A DNA stretch of 64,000 nucleotides, taken from contig NC_133538.1 in NCBI RefSeq assembly GCF_048544455.1, forward strand, positions 141,853,922 to 141,917,921. Direction: 5' to 3'. The notes under the pieces are model-generated. The model ran no database searches. It worked only from the letters and a program-made list of their open reading frames with translations, and was not told where the DNA came from. Shown piece after piece: positions 22,101 to 32,606 of this stretch. A program made the translations under genes and the position numbers. How positions within the stretch are numbered: the stretch's first letter is position 1; each line of letters begins with the position of its first letter. Source of the stretch: Silene latifolia (Eukaryota; Streptophyta; Magnoliopsida; Caryophyllales; Caryophyllaceae).

Positions 22101-24191
22101 CTAAGTTTTTTTTGAGCCAGTAACCGACTCACAACCATCCACCATTTCCTGGTCGTCAGATTTTGCCTTGGAAGGAGGAGAATCCACTTCTTCTTCTTGA
22201 CCCATATTGGCCAAATCGGGATCGAGCGTCCAATCTTTGTCTCATCCCGGTCCGGATCCCAATTAGCCCGGTCGGATTCCGGATCCCTCATAGCATCAAC
22301 CCGACCTTTCCCGAAGAAGTGCGAGCAAAGCATCCACCAATTCCTTTTCAGACAAGCTCCTCATTTTTCTCAAGCGATCTTGCATTGCTCGCTTCTCGGC
22401 CTCCAACTCTTCCGACAACCTTCTCAAAGATATTTTGCGGCCACCTCACAAACTATAGCAGCCCTAGTTGCCTCTCTAGCTGCCCCACTGGGATTGAAGT
22501 ACTACCTCATTACTCCTGGATGTATGCGAGTCACGGTTAAGGTTATCCGATTTTTCCTCCAAACTAGCAACCCTGGCCTGGGCATCCCCGAGCCGACAAG
22601 CGAGCCAACCCGGCATCCAATCCCTATATATATATAAAATCAATCAGCCAAGTACAAGGCAAAACAAAAAGCACATGAACAATTAAAAATATCCCTTTTC
22701 AACTAACCTCCTTAGCTTGGGAAGCAAGTTCGGCAGACCTTTGTTACAAGAGAAGTCGAATAGAAACCACTCGGTAGACGACTCAAGGGTACTAGCAGGA
22801 CAAGAGATGGCCGCTCATTTTTGCAGAAAACTCATTTATCTGTGCCCGGGCATCATACATGTCATCAATCCTAGCAGGCACTTGCCTTATACTCTGATTG
22901 GTGAGCCTGGATAGGCTCTTTCTCTCCCTCCTCCTCTTCGAGGATAACATCTTCCCTCTTCCTTTTTGGAGCACGGACGACCTCGGTGACACTACCCTGG
23001 GTGGATCTTGAGAAGGCTGGACATCGAGAAACAGAATATCAAGCGTTTTGTCACTCCCACTAGCCTCCTGGCTCTTGGGACTGTTCAGCAATCCTAGCCA
23101 CCCTTTGCCTTCAAATCCTTTGCGAGAAAAGCTGGCCAACCTAGCGAGAAGACCTAAATCGAATACATAAAGAATATACGTAAGTATCGGATGAGAAATG
23201 ACAAGAAGATAACAGTTAACATAAAGACATACGAAGACGTACAGAAAGAGCAAAGTAGAGCTAGGCTTGCCTTTGGGTACTTTGACCAGTCGATCGCTTG
23301 GTCTTCATATACCGGGGCAACAATTCCCTGCCCAAACTAGCTGGCCAGGTCCTCTCTTCCTCAGGAATAGCAAGGAAAGCCTCTATCCTGGAAACAGCTT
23401 CCTCATCAAGAGGATCAAAACTCCAATCAGGAGCTGCAAAAACCGTCAAAATTACACAGGTGAAAATCAAAATCTATTAATTTCATGTAATATATATTAC
23501 AAAATAAGAGTACAAGGAACCTACCACTCTCCATGGGAGGATATCTCAGATAATCAAAGCCTGATCCCAAAGTCTCAGTCCGGACAAACAGGAAAGTCTT
23601 TCCCCAACTTTTATCATCTCCAGAGTCCAGGTTAGTAATTAATGGAGACATTTTCGATTTAATTCTCAAATTAAAACGACCATTAACTGGATTTTTCATA
23701 TGATAAATTGCCTTGATATCATTAAAGGTAATTGTGAGATTGTGCTTAGCACACAAATTTTCAACAGAATGGATAAGTTTCCAAACCATTGGCATAATCT
23801 GAAAAGGTGATACTTCCATTGCACGAATGGTATCAATCATTAAAGGGGTAAAAGGTAACTTACAGCCTGCTTTGAACGCCCATTCAAAAATACAAAACCA
23901 ACCAGGTGACACCCAGTTAGCTCTGACTGGACAAGATTCAGGGATCCATACGTCAGTAGACTCAGGAATTATTTTCTTCTCCCTTAATATCTTGTCATAA
24001 TTTGTTTTCAACAAGTTCTCTTCAGGAAAGTAAGGATCCAAAGATTGAAGGGCAGTGAACACAGAGTCCTGGTACTTAAAAGCCACAGCACGAGCAGGAG
24101 GATCAACTTCCATCACCTCTTCCTCCGAACATCGTGGGTTCGGGCTCAGCCAGCAGCAGTTTTTGGGATGAAGGACGTTTTTGGCTCCCAT
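22101..24191 (-). pseudogene. Antisense ORF of element C with three small introns
   Basis: ATG at 24189-24191. Exon 1 (24191-23525) contains FKYQDSVFTALQSLDPYFPEEN and WVSPGWFCIFEWAFKAGCKLPF, the style of the 'putative gypsy type transposon' domain (PF04195). Intron 1 is 23434-23524 (GTAGGT...TTTGCAG), intron 2 about 23154-23270 (probable GC donor, GCAAGC), intron 3 22624-22707. Later exons are charged and helical (coiled coil expected). Stop TAG at 22101-22103. Frame is disturbed in exons 3-4 by small deletions. The role is unknown; the position antisense and downstream of integrase matches the Grande-type extra ORF of the Tat lineage. Confidence 0.65.
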
Positions 24192-24552
24192 ATCTTTTAT
24201 TGTTTGATTTATTGTGATGAAGTTAAATTATCGAAAAAGTATAAATTAGCGAGAACAAGATTCTTTGAGAAATAGGGGAGAATTTCAGAAGAAAATTTAG
24301 CAAAGAAAGTGGAGGAAATTTGGTGAAGAATAATCTCGCCCCAAATACCGTATTTATAGAAGATGTATAACGGCATGGAAACCCTAGAAATTGCAAAGCG
24401 TCAAGCATGACATCACTTAGCCGTTGCGGTGTTCAACGGTAACTAGGAGTCTAAGAGTCACTGAATAAATATGACTCTTCTTATTGTTTAACCCGGTAAA
24501 GATGACATCTCACCTGGCGGATCCAAAGCATGGGTAAAATGTCAAGGGCAAT
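24192..24552. other. Antisense-ORF promoter region and polypurine tract of element C
   Basis: Upstream of the antisense ATG the minus strand has TATAAATACGG at about 24345-24355, a probable promoter for the antisense gene (the equivalent TATAAATACGG is in E near 51950-51960). The right edge (AAGGGCAAT before TGTTAGG) is the likely plus-strand primer. Confidence 0.5.
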
Positions 24553-25276
24553 TGTTAGGCCGGTTTGCTGGTCGACTCCAACCTGCCCGACTTTATTAGT
24601 CCGATTGAAGTAACTTGAGACCGGACAAGTCTAACTACTGTTCAGATATTAAAAGAATATTATAGTAAGAAGGCTACCAAATCCTAGAAGAGAAGCCACG
24701 ATAGTAAGTACGAGAATAACTTTGTGCAGAGCATTTAAACAGTGGATTGAGAAAGATAAACAAGAAATGCGGTTGTTGGGAATTAATAGTCGTGTCCTAT
24801 ACTCAAGGAAGACCAAGTCCAACCATAAGACCCTATCATCTATGAATCAAGACAGAAAGGAGAAGAAGAGCTGAGGATTCGTTAAAGGAAGATTAAGTCA
24901 AGCGGATTAATAGGGAGCATGCCCTATTAATCCGGCAACAACTCCTACATTTGGGGAGGACGTTGATCATTGTAACGTTAATAATAAGAAAGTTAATAGA
25001 GAAAGAGGGCTATATATAGCATTTGTAAATAGATAATGAAGGATCAATACTTACACTTTAATTATTCTACACTTTTTCTATCTTTCTTTACTCTGAAGAT
25101 AACCGATCTCATATACAAATTTGTACTCAATTCGTCCATATAATATAAGCAATATTATCTATACTTAAGTCTTTTTCTTATTAATTATTCCTTAATCTCT
25201 ACCAAATACATAGAACTAGATACCCAAACTACTCTCTCATCAGGCCGGATCCGTTCAGGAAAATCCTGCCAAAACA
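24553..25276 (+). repeat. Element C 3' LTR
   Basis: TGTTAGGCCG...CCAAAACA, followed by GGAAT. Against the 5' LTR the differences in the first 200 bases are dominated by lost middle bases of CTG/CAG triplets (GTCTGACTCC to GTCGACTCC). Confidence 0.9.
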
Positions 25277-28234
25277 GGAATGATCAGGGAAGTAATGTTT
25301 CCTGAGTGGCTGGCTAACGTAGTTGTTGTACAGAAAAAGAATGGAAAGTGGAGAGTCTGTGTAGACTACACTGACCTGAACAAAGCCTGTCCTAAAGATC
25401 CATTTCCCTTGCCACATATTGATGCCATGGTAGACGCCATAGCAGGCCATGTGATGCTGACATTCATGGATGCTTCCAGCGAATTCAATCAAATAAACAT
25501 GCACCCTGCTGACCAGGAGAGTACTGCATTCATTACAGACCGAGGCATATACTGTTACAATGCCATGCCTTTCGGCCTGAAGAATGTAGGGGCAACGTAC
25601 CAGCGCCTGGTCAATATGATGTTTAAAGACCAAATAGGTGACATCATGGAAGTATACATAGACGACATGGTGGTGAAATCCAAAAATGCAGAAGATCATG
25701 TGAAACATCTAGAAATAGCATTCGGGATATTGGAAAAATACTACATAAAGCTAAACCCTGCAAAATGCCACTTTGGAGTCTCTGCAGGCGAATTCCTTGG
25801 ATACATGGTCACAAAAAGGGGCATAGAAGCCAGCCCTGAACAGAGAAAAGGCTATCCCGGAGCTACAATCACCCAAGTCTGTCAAGGATATCCAGAAATT
25901 GACAGGCCGGGTGGCTGCCCTAAATCATTTCATATCAAGATCCTCTAAGAGGTGCAAAACATTCTATAACCTCCTCAGGAAGAATAAACAGTTCCAATGG
26001 ACGGATGAACACGAGACAGCTTTTCAGGATCTAAAATCCTACCTATCATCTCCACCCTTACTGGCTAAGCTGGAGAAGGGAGAGCCTTTGTCAGTATACC
26101 TATCTGTCGCTGACACAGCAGTCAGCGCAGTCCTAGTGAAAGAAAAGGATGGTCAGCAACATCCAGTCTACTATGTAAGTAAAAGCCTGCTAGATGCTGA
26201 GTTGAGGTATGGACTGCTTGAAAAATATGTCTTAGCTTTAATTATGTCATGTACTAAATTGCAACCTTATTTTGAAAGTCACCCCATTATAGTCAGGACC
26301 AATTTACCCATAAAATCTGTCCTACGTAAGCCTGAAATTTCAGGGAGGATGGCGAAATGGTCAGTACATATTAGCACATACGACACCTCCTTTGAACCCT
26401 GGGCAGCGATTGAATCGCAGGCCCTAGCAGACGCTGTGGCTGACTTTAGCCCTAACCTGGAACCAGACCTGATAAAAGAGGTCAAAAAACTAGAAAATAA
26501 AACCCCAGACCAAGAATGGACCCTATTCATAGATGAAGCATCCAACGCCAGGGGGACAGGGTTAGGATTAGTACTTAAATTACCACAGGGAGACGAGATA
26601 ACTCAGGCTATAAGCTGTGAGTTCAAAGCTACCAACAATGAAGTAGAATATGAAGCCCTGATAGCAGGCTTAAAGGTATGTTTAGACCTCGGTGTTCAAA
26701 ACCTAAAGGTAAAAACTGATTCTCTCCTAATTGCTAATCAAATAAAGCGAATTTATACGGCCAAGGATGCAAAAATGATTTCGTATTTGGAATATGTAAA
26801 AAACCTTACCGCTAAATTTCCTTTATTTGACATAGATCAAATATCAAGAGACCTGAACACCCAGGCTGATGCTATGGCCAGCCTAGGTTCAAACTTTACC
26901 CCCACTATCTTCGACAAAATACCAATTGTGCATTTACTAGAGCCAGCCATCAGCAAACCTGAACAAGTCAATCCTGTCAATCAGGACAATAACTCTTGGA
27001 CTAAACCCTATTATGATTGGTTTCTCCGAGGAATATTGCCTTAGGGCAGACATGAGGCAAGGGCTTTTAAAATTAGAGCTTCAACTTATGCTATCATCAA
27101 TAACACTCTGTTCAAGAGATCGCAGGCTGGACCCTACCTGAGATGCTTGGAGCCTGACGTAGCCAAACTAGTACTTCAAGAAATACACGATGGACACTGT
27201 GGCAACCACAAAGAAGGAAAGAGCCTGGCAAGCAAAGTTCTCAAGACATGCTACTACTGGCCTACACTGAGGGCTGACTGCCTGGAATACTCGTCAAAAT
27301 GCGAAGCCTGTCAAATTCATGCACTAATCATACATCAGCCATCTGAACTCCTCCATTCAATTTCTGCACCCTGGCCGTTAATAAAATGGGGCGTGGATAT
27401 TGTGGGAAAACTGCCCGTAGCTCCAGGACAAAAAGTATTCATGTTGGCTATGACTGATTACTTCTCCAAATGGATTGAGGCTGACTCTTTCAGGAAAGTA
27501 ACTGAAAAAGAAGTAATATCCTTCATTAGGACGAACATCATTTGCAGGTATGGAGTCCCATTAGAAATAGTATGTGATAATGGAACTCAATTTGTGGGAA
27601 AAAGGACCCAAGCATTTTGCCAAGAATGGAATATCAACCTGGTAACATCAACCCCTGGATATCCAAAAGCCAATGGCCAGGCCGAGTCAAGCAATAAGGT
27701 AGTCATAAGCTGCCTAAAAAAGAAGCTAAAAAGAAGACGAGGCAGATGGGCTGCAGAACTTCCATTAGTACTATGGGCAGACAGGGACAACTCCAAAAAC
27801 TGCAACAGGTCAAACACCTTACTCTCTGGTGTACGGCTGTGAAGCTGTCATTCCTGCGAAAGTACGAGTACCAACATCCAGATAACAGCCTGAACAATGT
27901 TGAGGCGAATAGAGACCTAATGCAAGATAACTTAGTTCTAACTGAAGAGCTAAGAGACGCTGCCAAAATCAGGATGGCATCATATCAACAAGCAGTCGCC
28001 ATGACTTACAACAAAAACGTCAGGATCAGAGTCTTTAAAAAATGAGACCTTGTCCTACGCAAGGTATTTCCAAATAAGAAAGAAAAATCAGCAGGCAAAC
28101 TGGCTCCCACATGGGAAGGCCCTTACTTAATTGATTCAATTGTTGGACAAGGAGCATACAGGCTCCAGACGCTAGAAGGGGAAATGATCCCAAGATCCTG
28201 GAATGTAACTCATTTAAAATTATTCCATATGTAA
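25277..28234 (+). pseudogene. pol: Element B RT (rest), RNase H and integrase (broken)
   Basis: RT resumes with MIREVMFPEW; catalytic YIDDM at about 25652-25666. A 1-base insertion near 25845 shifts the frame; it is open again 25899-27044 through RNase H (FIDEASNARGTGLG near 26530). TAG at 27042-27044, shared with D. Integrase 27050-28234: zinc region HDGHCGNH...CEACQIH near 27185-27315, catalytic TDYFSKW near 27455, CDNGTQF near 27575, NGQAESS near 27675. One-base insertions near 27785 and 27880 and a TGA at 28043-28045 break the C-terminal GPY/F-type part (stop TAA 28232-28234). Confidence 0.85.
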
Positions 28235-28962
28235 AGCTCAGATCAGGCTACAATCAGGTATAAATTCAATCACTACTCAACCTGACGTGCTACCTAATGA
28301 ACTACAAGTTTTACATGCCTTGTCTGCAATTTATATCTATTCAACTAACCTACTTATTTACTTCTTGAATCCTGAACAATTATACATGATAAATAGTTAT
28401 ATGCATAAATATTCAGGATTGAGGGCTACTCTACCATATATTTATGAAACAAAATTTTGCACTTAATTGTGCCTGACGAGTTGGTAACCCCCACCAGATA
28501 CAGTAGATGTCAGGACCAATCAGGCATGAAATAATTGCCTGACCTGACTAGGTTTACTGCCACGGATTACAACCGTCTGGACGCAGCAAGACAGGTGCAA
28601 GGGTGTTCTCTCCCAAACACTTAGTCTAAAATTCCCTCCTGACAGGCCGAATACCAAGCCCTCCAGCTAGGCAGGGGACATAAGCCCTCCTGACAGGCCG
28701 GTTTTCCCACCCCTTCAACCATTATAGCAAAAACCTATACTTGGTTGAATTACTCACGAATAACAAGATAGAACAAAAATGATGTGCAGGTTATTCAAAC
28801 AAAATGTTTGACATGCCCAACAGGATGAAACTCACAAATCCAAGTAAAGTTAAAAGCAAAATCAGCCAAAAAAGGCCAGGGATAATCTCCCTGACCCAAG
28901 ACAGAAAAAGAAAATAAATAGTGTTTGTCCAGGGTTGGGCCAAATACCAACTGAAAAAAAAA
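28235..28962 (+). other. Element B 3' non-coding region
   Basis: No coding frame. Contains the CCCTCCAGCTAGGCAGGGG / CCCTCCTGACAGGCCGG pair near 28665-28705 that is also found in D, and in variant form in C and E. Confidence 0.6.
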
Positions 28963-31048
28963 TTACTGCTTGTCTTCATAAACAGTGCCACTACTTCCAC
29001 CCTTGGCTGGACCAGCATTAACATCCTACTCACCTGGAGAATCCACCTCTTGTTCATTTCCCATATTGTGCAGGTCAGGATACTTTGAAGCAGCAAAAGC
29101 CATCTCAGCTTCAGGGTTCCATTTTACCCTGGCCTCGACAGGCTCCGACATAGCAGCAACCCTTCCCTTAATATAGAAATAGAGGGAAGCATCATCTAAC
29201 TAGAACTCTAGGTCATCCCTTTCCTAGGTGAGCTCCTCATTTCTCTCCAAAGCCTCCTGCAATAGCCGCTTGCTTGAATCTGCCTCAGCCTTAGCAGCAT
29301 CTCTCTCAGCCTGCACCCTCACCAAGTCAGAAGCTTTAGCAGCCAGGTCAGCTCGTGCAAAATCCAGCTCAGACCTTAGCCTGTCATAATCTGACCTCAT
29401 CAGATCAATCCTGGCCACCAAAGAAGTTGCCTGATAGGCGTTATGGAGATAGGTCGCAGCACCCTGACCAAAAACAGGAAGAAAAGTATGAGTAATATAC
29501 CCCAATAATGAAAACTACTCAAACAAAACACACATAAAAATTGTTCTAGCCTACCTCCCTTACAGCAGCCAAGACACCTGCCAAGAGGCTGACTGAATGA
29601 TCCACCGAGGCAACAACCTGGGTAGCAGTCTCACCAGGGTCAAGCGTGAGCATGAAATCCGATCTAGAAGCACCGTAGTCCTTGATCTTCACCCTAGCAA
29701 CCTCTATATTGTCCACCATGGCTTTCACTTCCCTGGCCGGGGTAGAAATTTCAACATCTTCAATTTTTCTTTTTTAGGCTACTGAACTTGTTTCAGCGGC
29801 GGCAGCAGGTACAATAGTGACCTTGGCAACATCGGACTGTTCAGTCAAATTAATAACAAGTTCACCATCCCCGCTTCCCTGGGAACCTTCCTCCTTGATC
29901 TTAGCCAGCGTGGCTGAAAGGTCAGCCATACCAAACCCGGCAAGGCGAGTAGATGACCTGGTGACTACAACACGAAACACTATATTAGCAATATAAACCA
30001 AACATTATCAGGAAGCCAAAAATAAAAATAAAAGATAGAGTAAGACAGACTTACTGCCTGAGGTAGTGGCACTAATAGCCCCAGAAGGTTTGGCCGCCCT
30101 GGCAGCACCGTCGGCCTTCAAACAGCGAGGAAGGTGACCAACCCCACAACAGAGAGGCCAAGACCTCTCCAAAGGAGGAATAACAAGGAAAGCAGAAATA
30201 TTGGCAGTGGGATACTCAGTTTCAGTAACCCAATCATCAACTACAAACATGAGAGGTATGAATAATTATAAACTTCATTTTATTTTTCACTAACAAGTAA
30301 AACATGAAGGGCAAAGAGAAAAATTAAAAGACTCACCAGCAACACAAGCCTCATGATTTAAATACGCCAGGTCAGGACCCACAAAATTGGTCCTGACAAA
30401 CATGTACCCAGCAGCCCAGTATTTGTCATGGCTGCTGTCCAGGTTGCTCAAAAGAGAAGTAGTAGAAGCCCTGACCTTAAAACTTATACGGCCAGGACTA
30501 TTGGTTTTAACGGCATAACAAGCCTTCAAATCGTCAAGAGAAAAAGAAATATTGTGCTTGTTACAGAGATTCTCAATGGAACACACAACCTTCCACACCA
30601 TAGGCATCAAATAATAAGATGGAACACCAATATCCTTAATAACCTCAACCATAAGAGGAGAAAAGGGAAGCTTACAACCTATCCTAAAAGCCTAGTCATG
30701 GATACAAAACCAACCAGGACAAGCCCAGTCGGCCCTGATAGGAGAGTTCTCAGGGATCCAAACTTCAGTTTCAGCATGGATGATTCCCTTATCCTTCAGC
30801 ACCTTCTCAAACTCAGGCTTCAAGCGGTTTGCAAGAGACTGATCCTTATTTAAAGCCTTCATTGGCTTGAATTGAAAGTCACCATTGAATATTGAGATCA
30901 TCTCCAATGGAGAATCACTTGGATTATTGATAGTAGAAAGTTGTACAGTAGAAGAAGTAGGTAATTCTAAAAAGAAGTCCCTTCAGGATTCTGGGAAGGA
31001 GTGGTTGCAGGAGTCGCTGCCCTGGTGGACTTCCTTTTTTGCGGCCAT
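28963..31048 (-). pseudogene. Antisense ORF of element B with three small introns
   Basis: ATG at 31046-31048. Exon 1 31048-30337, intron 1 30241-30336 (GTGAGT...TTTGTAG), exon 2 30240-30055, intron 2 29965-30054 (GTAAGT...GTTGTAG), exon 3 29964-29555, intron 3 29464-29554 (GTAGGC...GGTCAG), exon 4 29463-28963 (TAA). Introns of 96, 90 and 91 bp. Exon 1 has the same block pattern as C and E (ADWACPGWFCIHD, then MPMVWKVVCSIENLCNKHN); exons 3-4 are long charged helices (LRSELDFARADLAAKASDL). Nonsense codons: TAG after WFCIHD (shared with D), TAG after AETSSVA, TAG in the C-terminal part; a frameshift near the N-terminus. Confidence 0.65.
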
Positions 31049-31396
31049 TGTTAAAAAATTATGAAGAATTGATCGAAGATTGAAGAAACTGGTAATTAAG
31101 GGAACTAGAGAGAAGGATTAATAAGAGAGAAATAAGAAGAATTGCTTTGGTGAGTGCAACTTAATGAAGCACACAGGTATTTATAGTGGAGAAGATTAGG
31201 GTTTCAACCGCAAAGGAAGTGGCTAATCATTAAGGAGGTTGCAGTAAATCTTACACGCGTCATAAACTGCAGTAAAATAACCGTTACAGGGAACTGACTA
31301 GGTATAACTTAACCGTTGGGTAATCTTCCTAAAAATAAAATTATCTCCTCATTTTTTTCGTCCTGGCACACTGAAAATAAGGAGATAAGGGTCAAT
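31049..31396. other. Upstream region of the B antisense ORF and plus-strand primer
   Basis: The minus strand has CACTATAAATACC at about 31175-31187, a probable TATA box 130 bp from the antisense ATG. The right edge (GATAAGGGTCAAT) precedes the LTR and is the likely polypurine-type primer. Element D holds this region only up to 61667. Confidence 0.5.
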
Positions 31397-32053
31397 TGTT
31401 AGGCCTGGAAATCCGCAGAAGCCCCTGATCAATATCTCATATCAATCTGACCATCAAGCTGTCAGGATGACAGGCTATCAGGACACACGAAGATAGGCGC
31501 CAAGCCATGGAGAGGACAACGGTCAAAATATCAGGACGATATTAGACCATAAACGCGTATTATAAAAGGATTATATACACAGCATTGAATGAGAAGATCT
31601 CGCAGTAAATGCAGTAATTAAGGGAGGAATATTTAGCAATTATTACAGGCAATAATGAAGAATAATCCGCATTCAATACAGTATCAGGCAGCCGTTCAAG
31701 ATTGGAGCTTATATAAGGAACACTTTGAAGACAATGGAATCATCTTATTCCTGCACAAGAAGAAGCATACATTTACATACGCAATACTTAGAGAAATATA
31801 AGCATTGTCATTTTCATACAATAATTCTCCCAAATTACATAGTGAAATCCTCTCCTGGCTTGGTGCCCGTGGTTTTTTCCCATTCAAGGGTTTTCTACGT
31901 ACAAAATTCTTTGTCTCATTATTGTTATTGTGATTATATTTACAGCTTTACGTTTGACCCTGACGACCTGACCAATAGACCATTTAGAGCTAGTTAACCA
32001 TACATAACTCTACCCTGACCTGATTTCGCCTTGCGCAAAATCCACACAAAACA
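31397..32053 (+). repeat. Element B 3' LTR
   Basis: TGTTAGGCCT...CACAAAACA, 657 bp, followed by the duplication ACTAC at 32054-32058. It is uninterrupted and so records the empty site of element A. Confidence 0.9.
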
Positions 32054-32058
32054 ACTAC
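32054..32058. repeat. Target-site duplication of element B, right copy (ACTAC)
   Basis: Matches 1223-1227. Confidence 0.9.
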
Positions 32059-32093
32059 AAAAATTCAAAATGAAGTAAACGAAAGGTTCATAC

Positions 32094-32606
32094 TTGTCGT
32101 CCTCGACCACCAACAAGTGCCTCAATGGCAGTAGCCCGTAGCCGGTTGGCCACCGTCCACAATGCCACATGCCGAGACGGCGCCACCCGCATTTCGATAA
32201 ACAAAGGTTTTCAATAAAATGGACAAATGTATTCTTATACAACAGCAAGAGCTAACTGACTCGGTAACTTACCCTCCTAACCAAGTTCTGCCACTCCTCT
32301 AGGCCAGCATCTGTCACCGCCTCGCCAAAATCGCGGAGCTCTGCGATCGTCGTCATCCCCGCTGCGTCAGTGTACTCGAGGGTCTCGGGGTACGCTGGGG
32401 GCTCGATGCCCGCCTCCTCAACCTCCTGAAAATTCAAATGAAGTATTATTTGATGATAATTCATCATTTTATCAAGTCAACTCAAATAAGGAAAATGAAG
32501 CACTTACCACGACCGGCCAGTACGCTAGCCTCTGGCGAATGAACACAGAGTACACCTCACCAGGAAGAAGAAGAGCGTCGCCACCAACGTCCGCTAGGTC
32601 AGCTGA
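32094..32606 (-). pseudogene. Three exons of a split minus-strand gene cut by elements D and B
   Basis: In coding order: exon 32606-32508 (LLLPGEVYSVFIRQRLAYWP; donor GTAAGT), exon 32425-32273 (51 codons, PPAYPETLEYTDAAGMTTI...GLEEWQNLV; acceptor TTTTCAG, donor GTAAGT) and exon about 32191-32094 (SRHVALWTVANRLRATAIEA; donor GTATGA). They are in phase with each other and with the last exon at 1035-1172 across the B insertion. The acceptor of the third exon reads TTTATCG where CAG is expected. The upstream part of the gene is beyond element D and outside the window. The protein family is not recognised; plant-mobile-domain-like transposon genes are one possibility. Confidence 0.55.

Larger units (their letters stand above)
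15269..25276 (+). mobile_element. Element C: Tat-lineage LTR retrotransposon inside B
   Basis: Complete 10.0-kb element: 727-bp and 724-bp LTRs, primer binding site, gag, protease, RT, RNase H, integrase, antisense intron-bearing ORF and 3' LTR. It is a closer relative of E than of B: gag, pol and antisense ORF match E along their length. Reading frames are shattered by many 1-2 base deletions, a large share of which turn CTG or CAG into CG (see findings). Confidence 0.9.
1228..32053 (+). mobile_element. Element B: Tat-lineage Ty3/gypsy LTR retrotransposon, interrupted twice
   Basis: LTRs begin TGTTAGGCCT and end AAAACA, about 660 bp when reassembled. The order is 5' LTR, primer binding site, gag, protease, RT, RNase H, integrase, a non-coding stretch, an antisense ORF and the 3' LTR, which fits the Tat lineage with an extra antisense ORF (Grande-like). 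Element A splits the 5' LTR and element C splits RT. It is flanked by ACTAC on both sides. The insertion lies in an intron of a minus-strand gene whose exons remain on both sides. All coding parts carry stops or frameshifts, so this copy is inactive. The pol half of element D is a very close relative. Confidence 0.9.
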
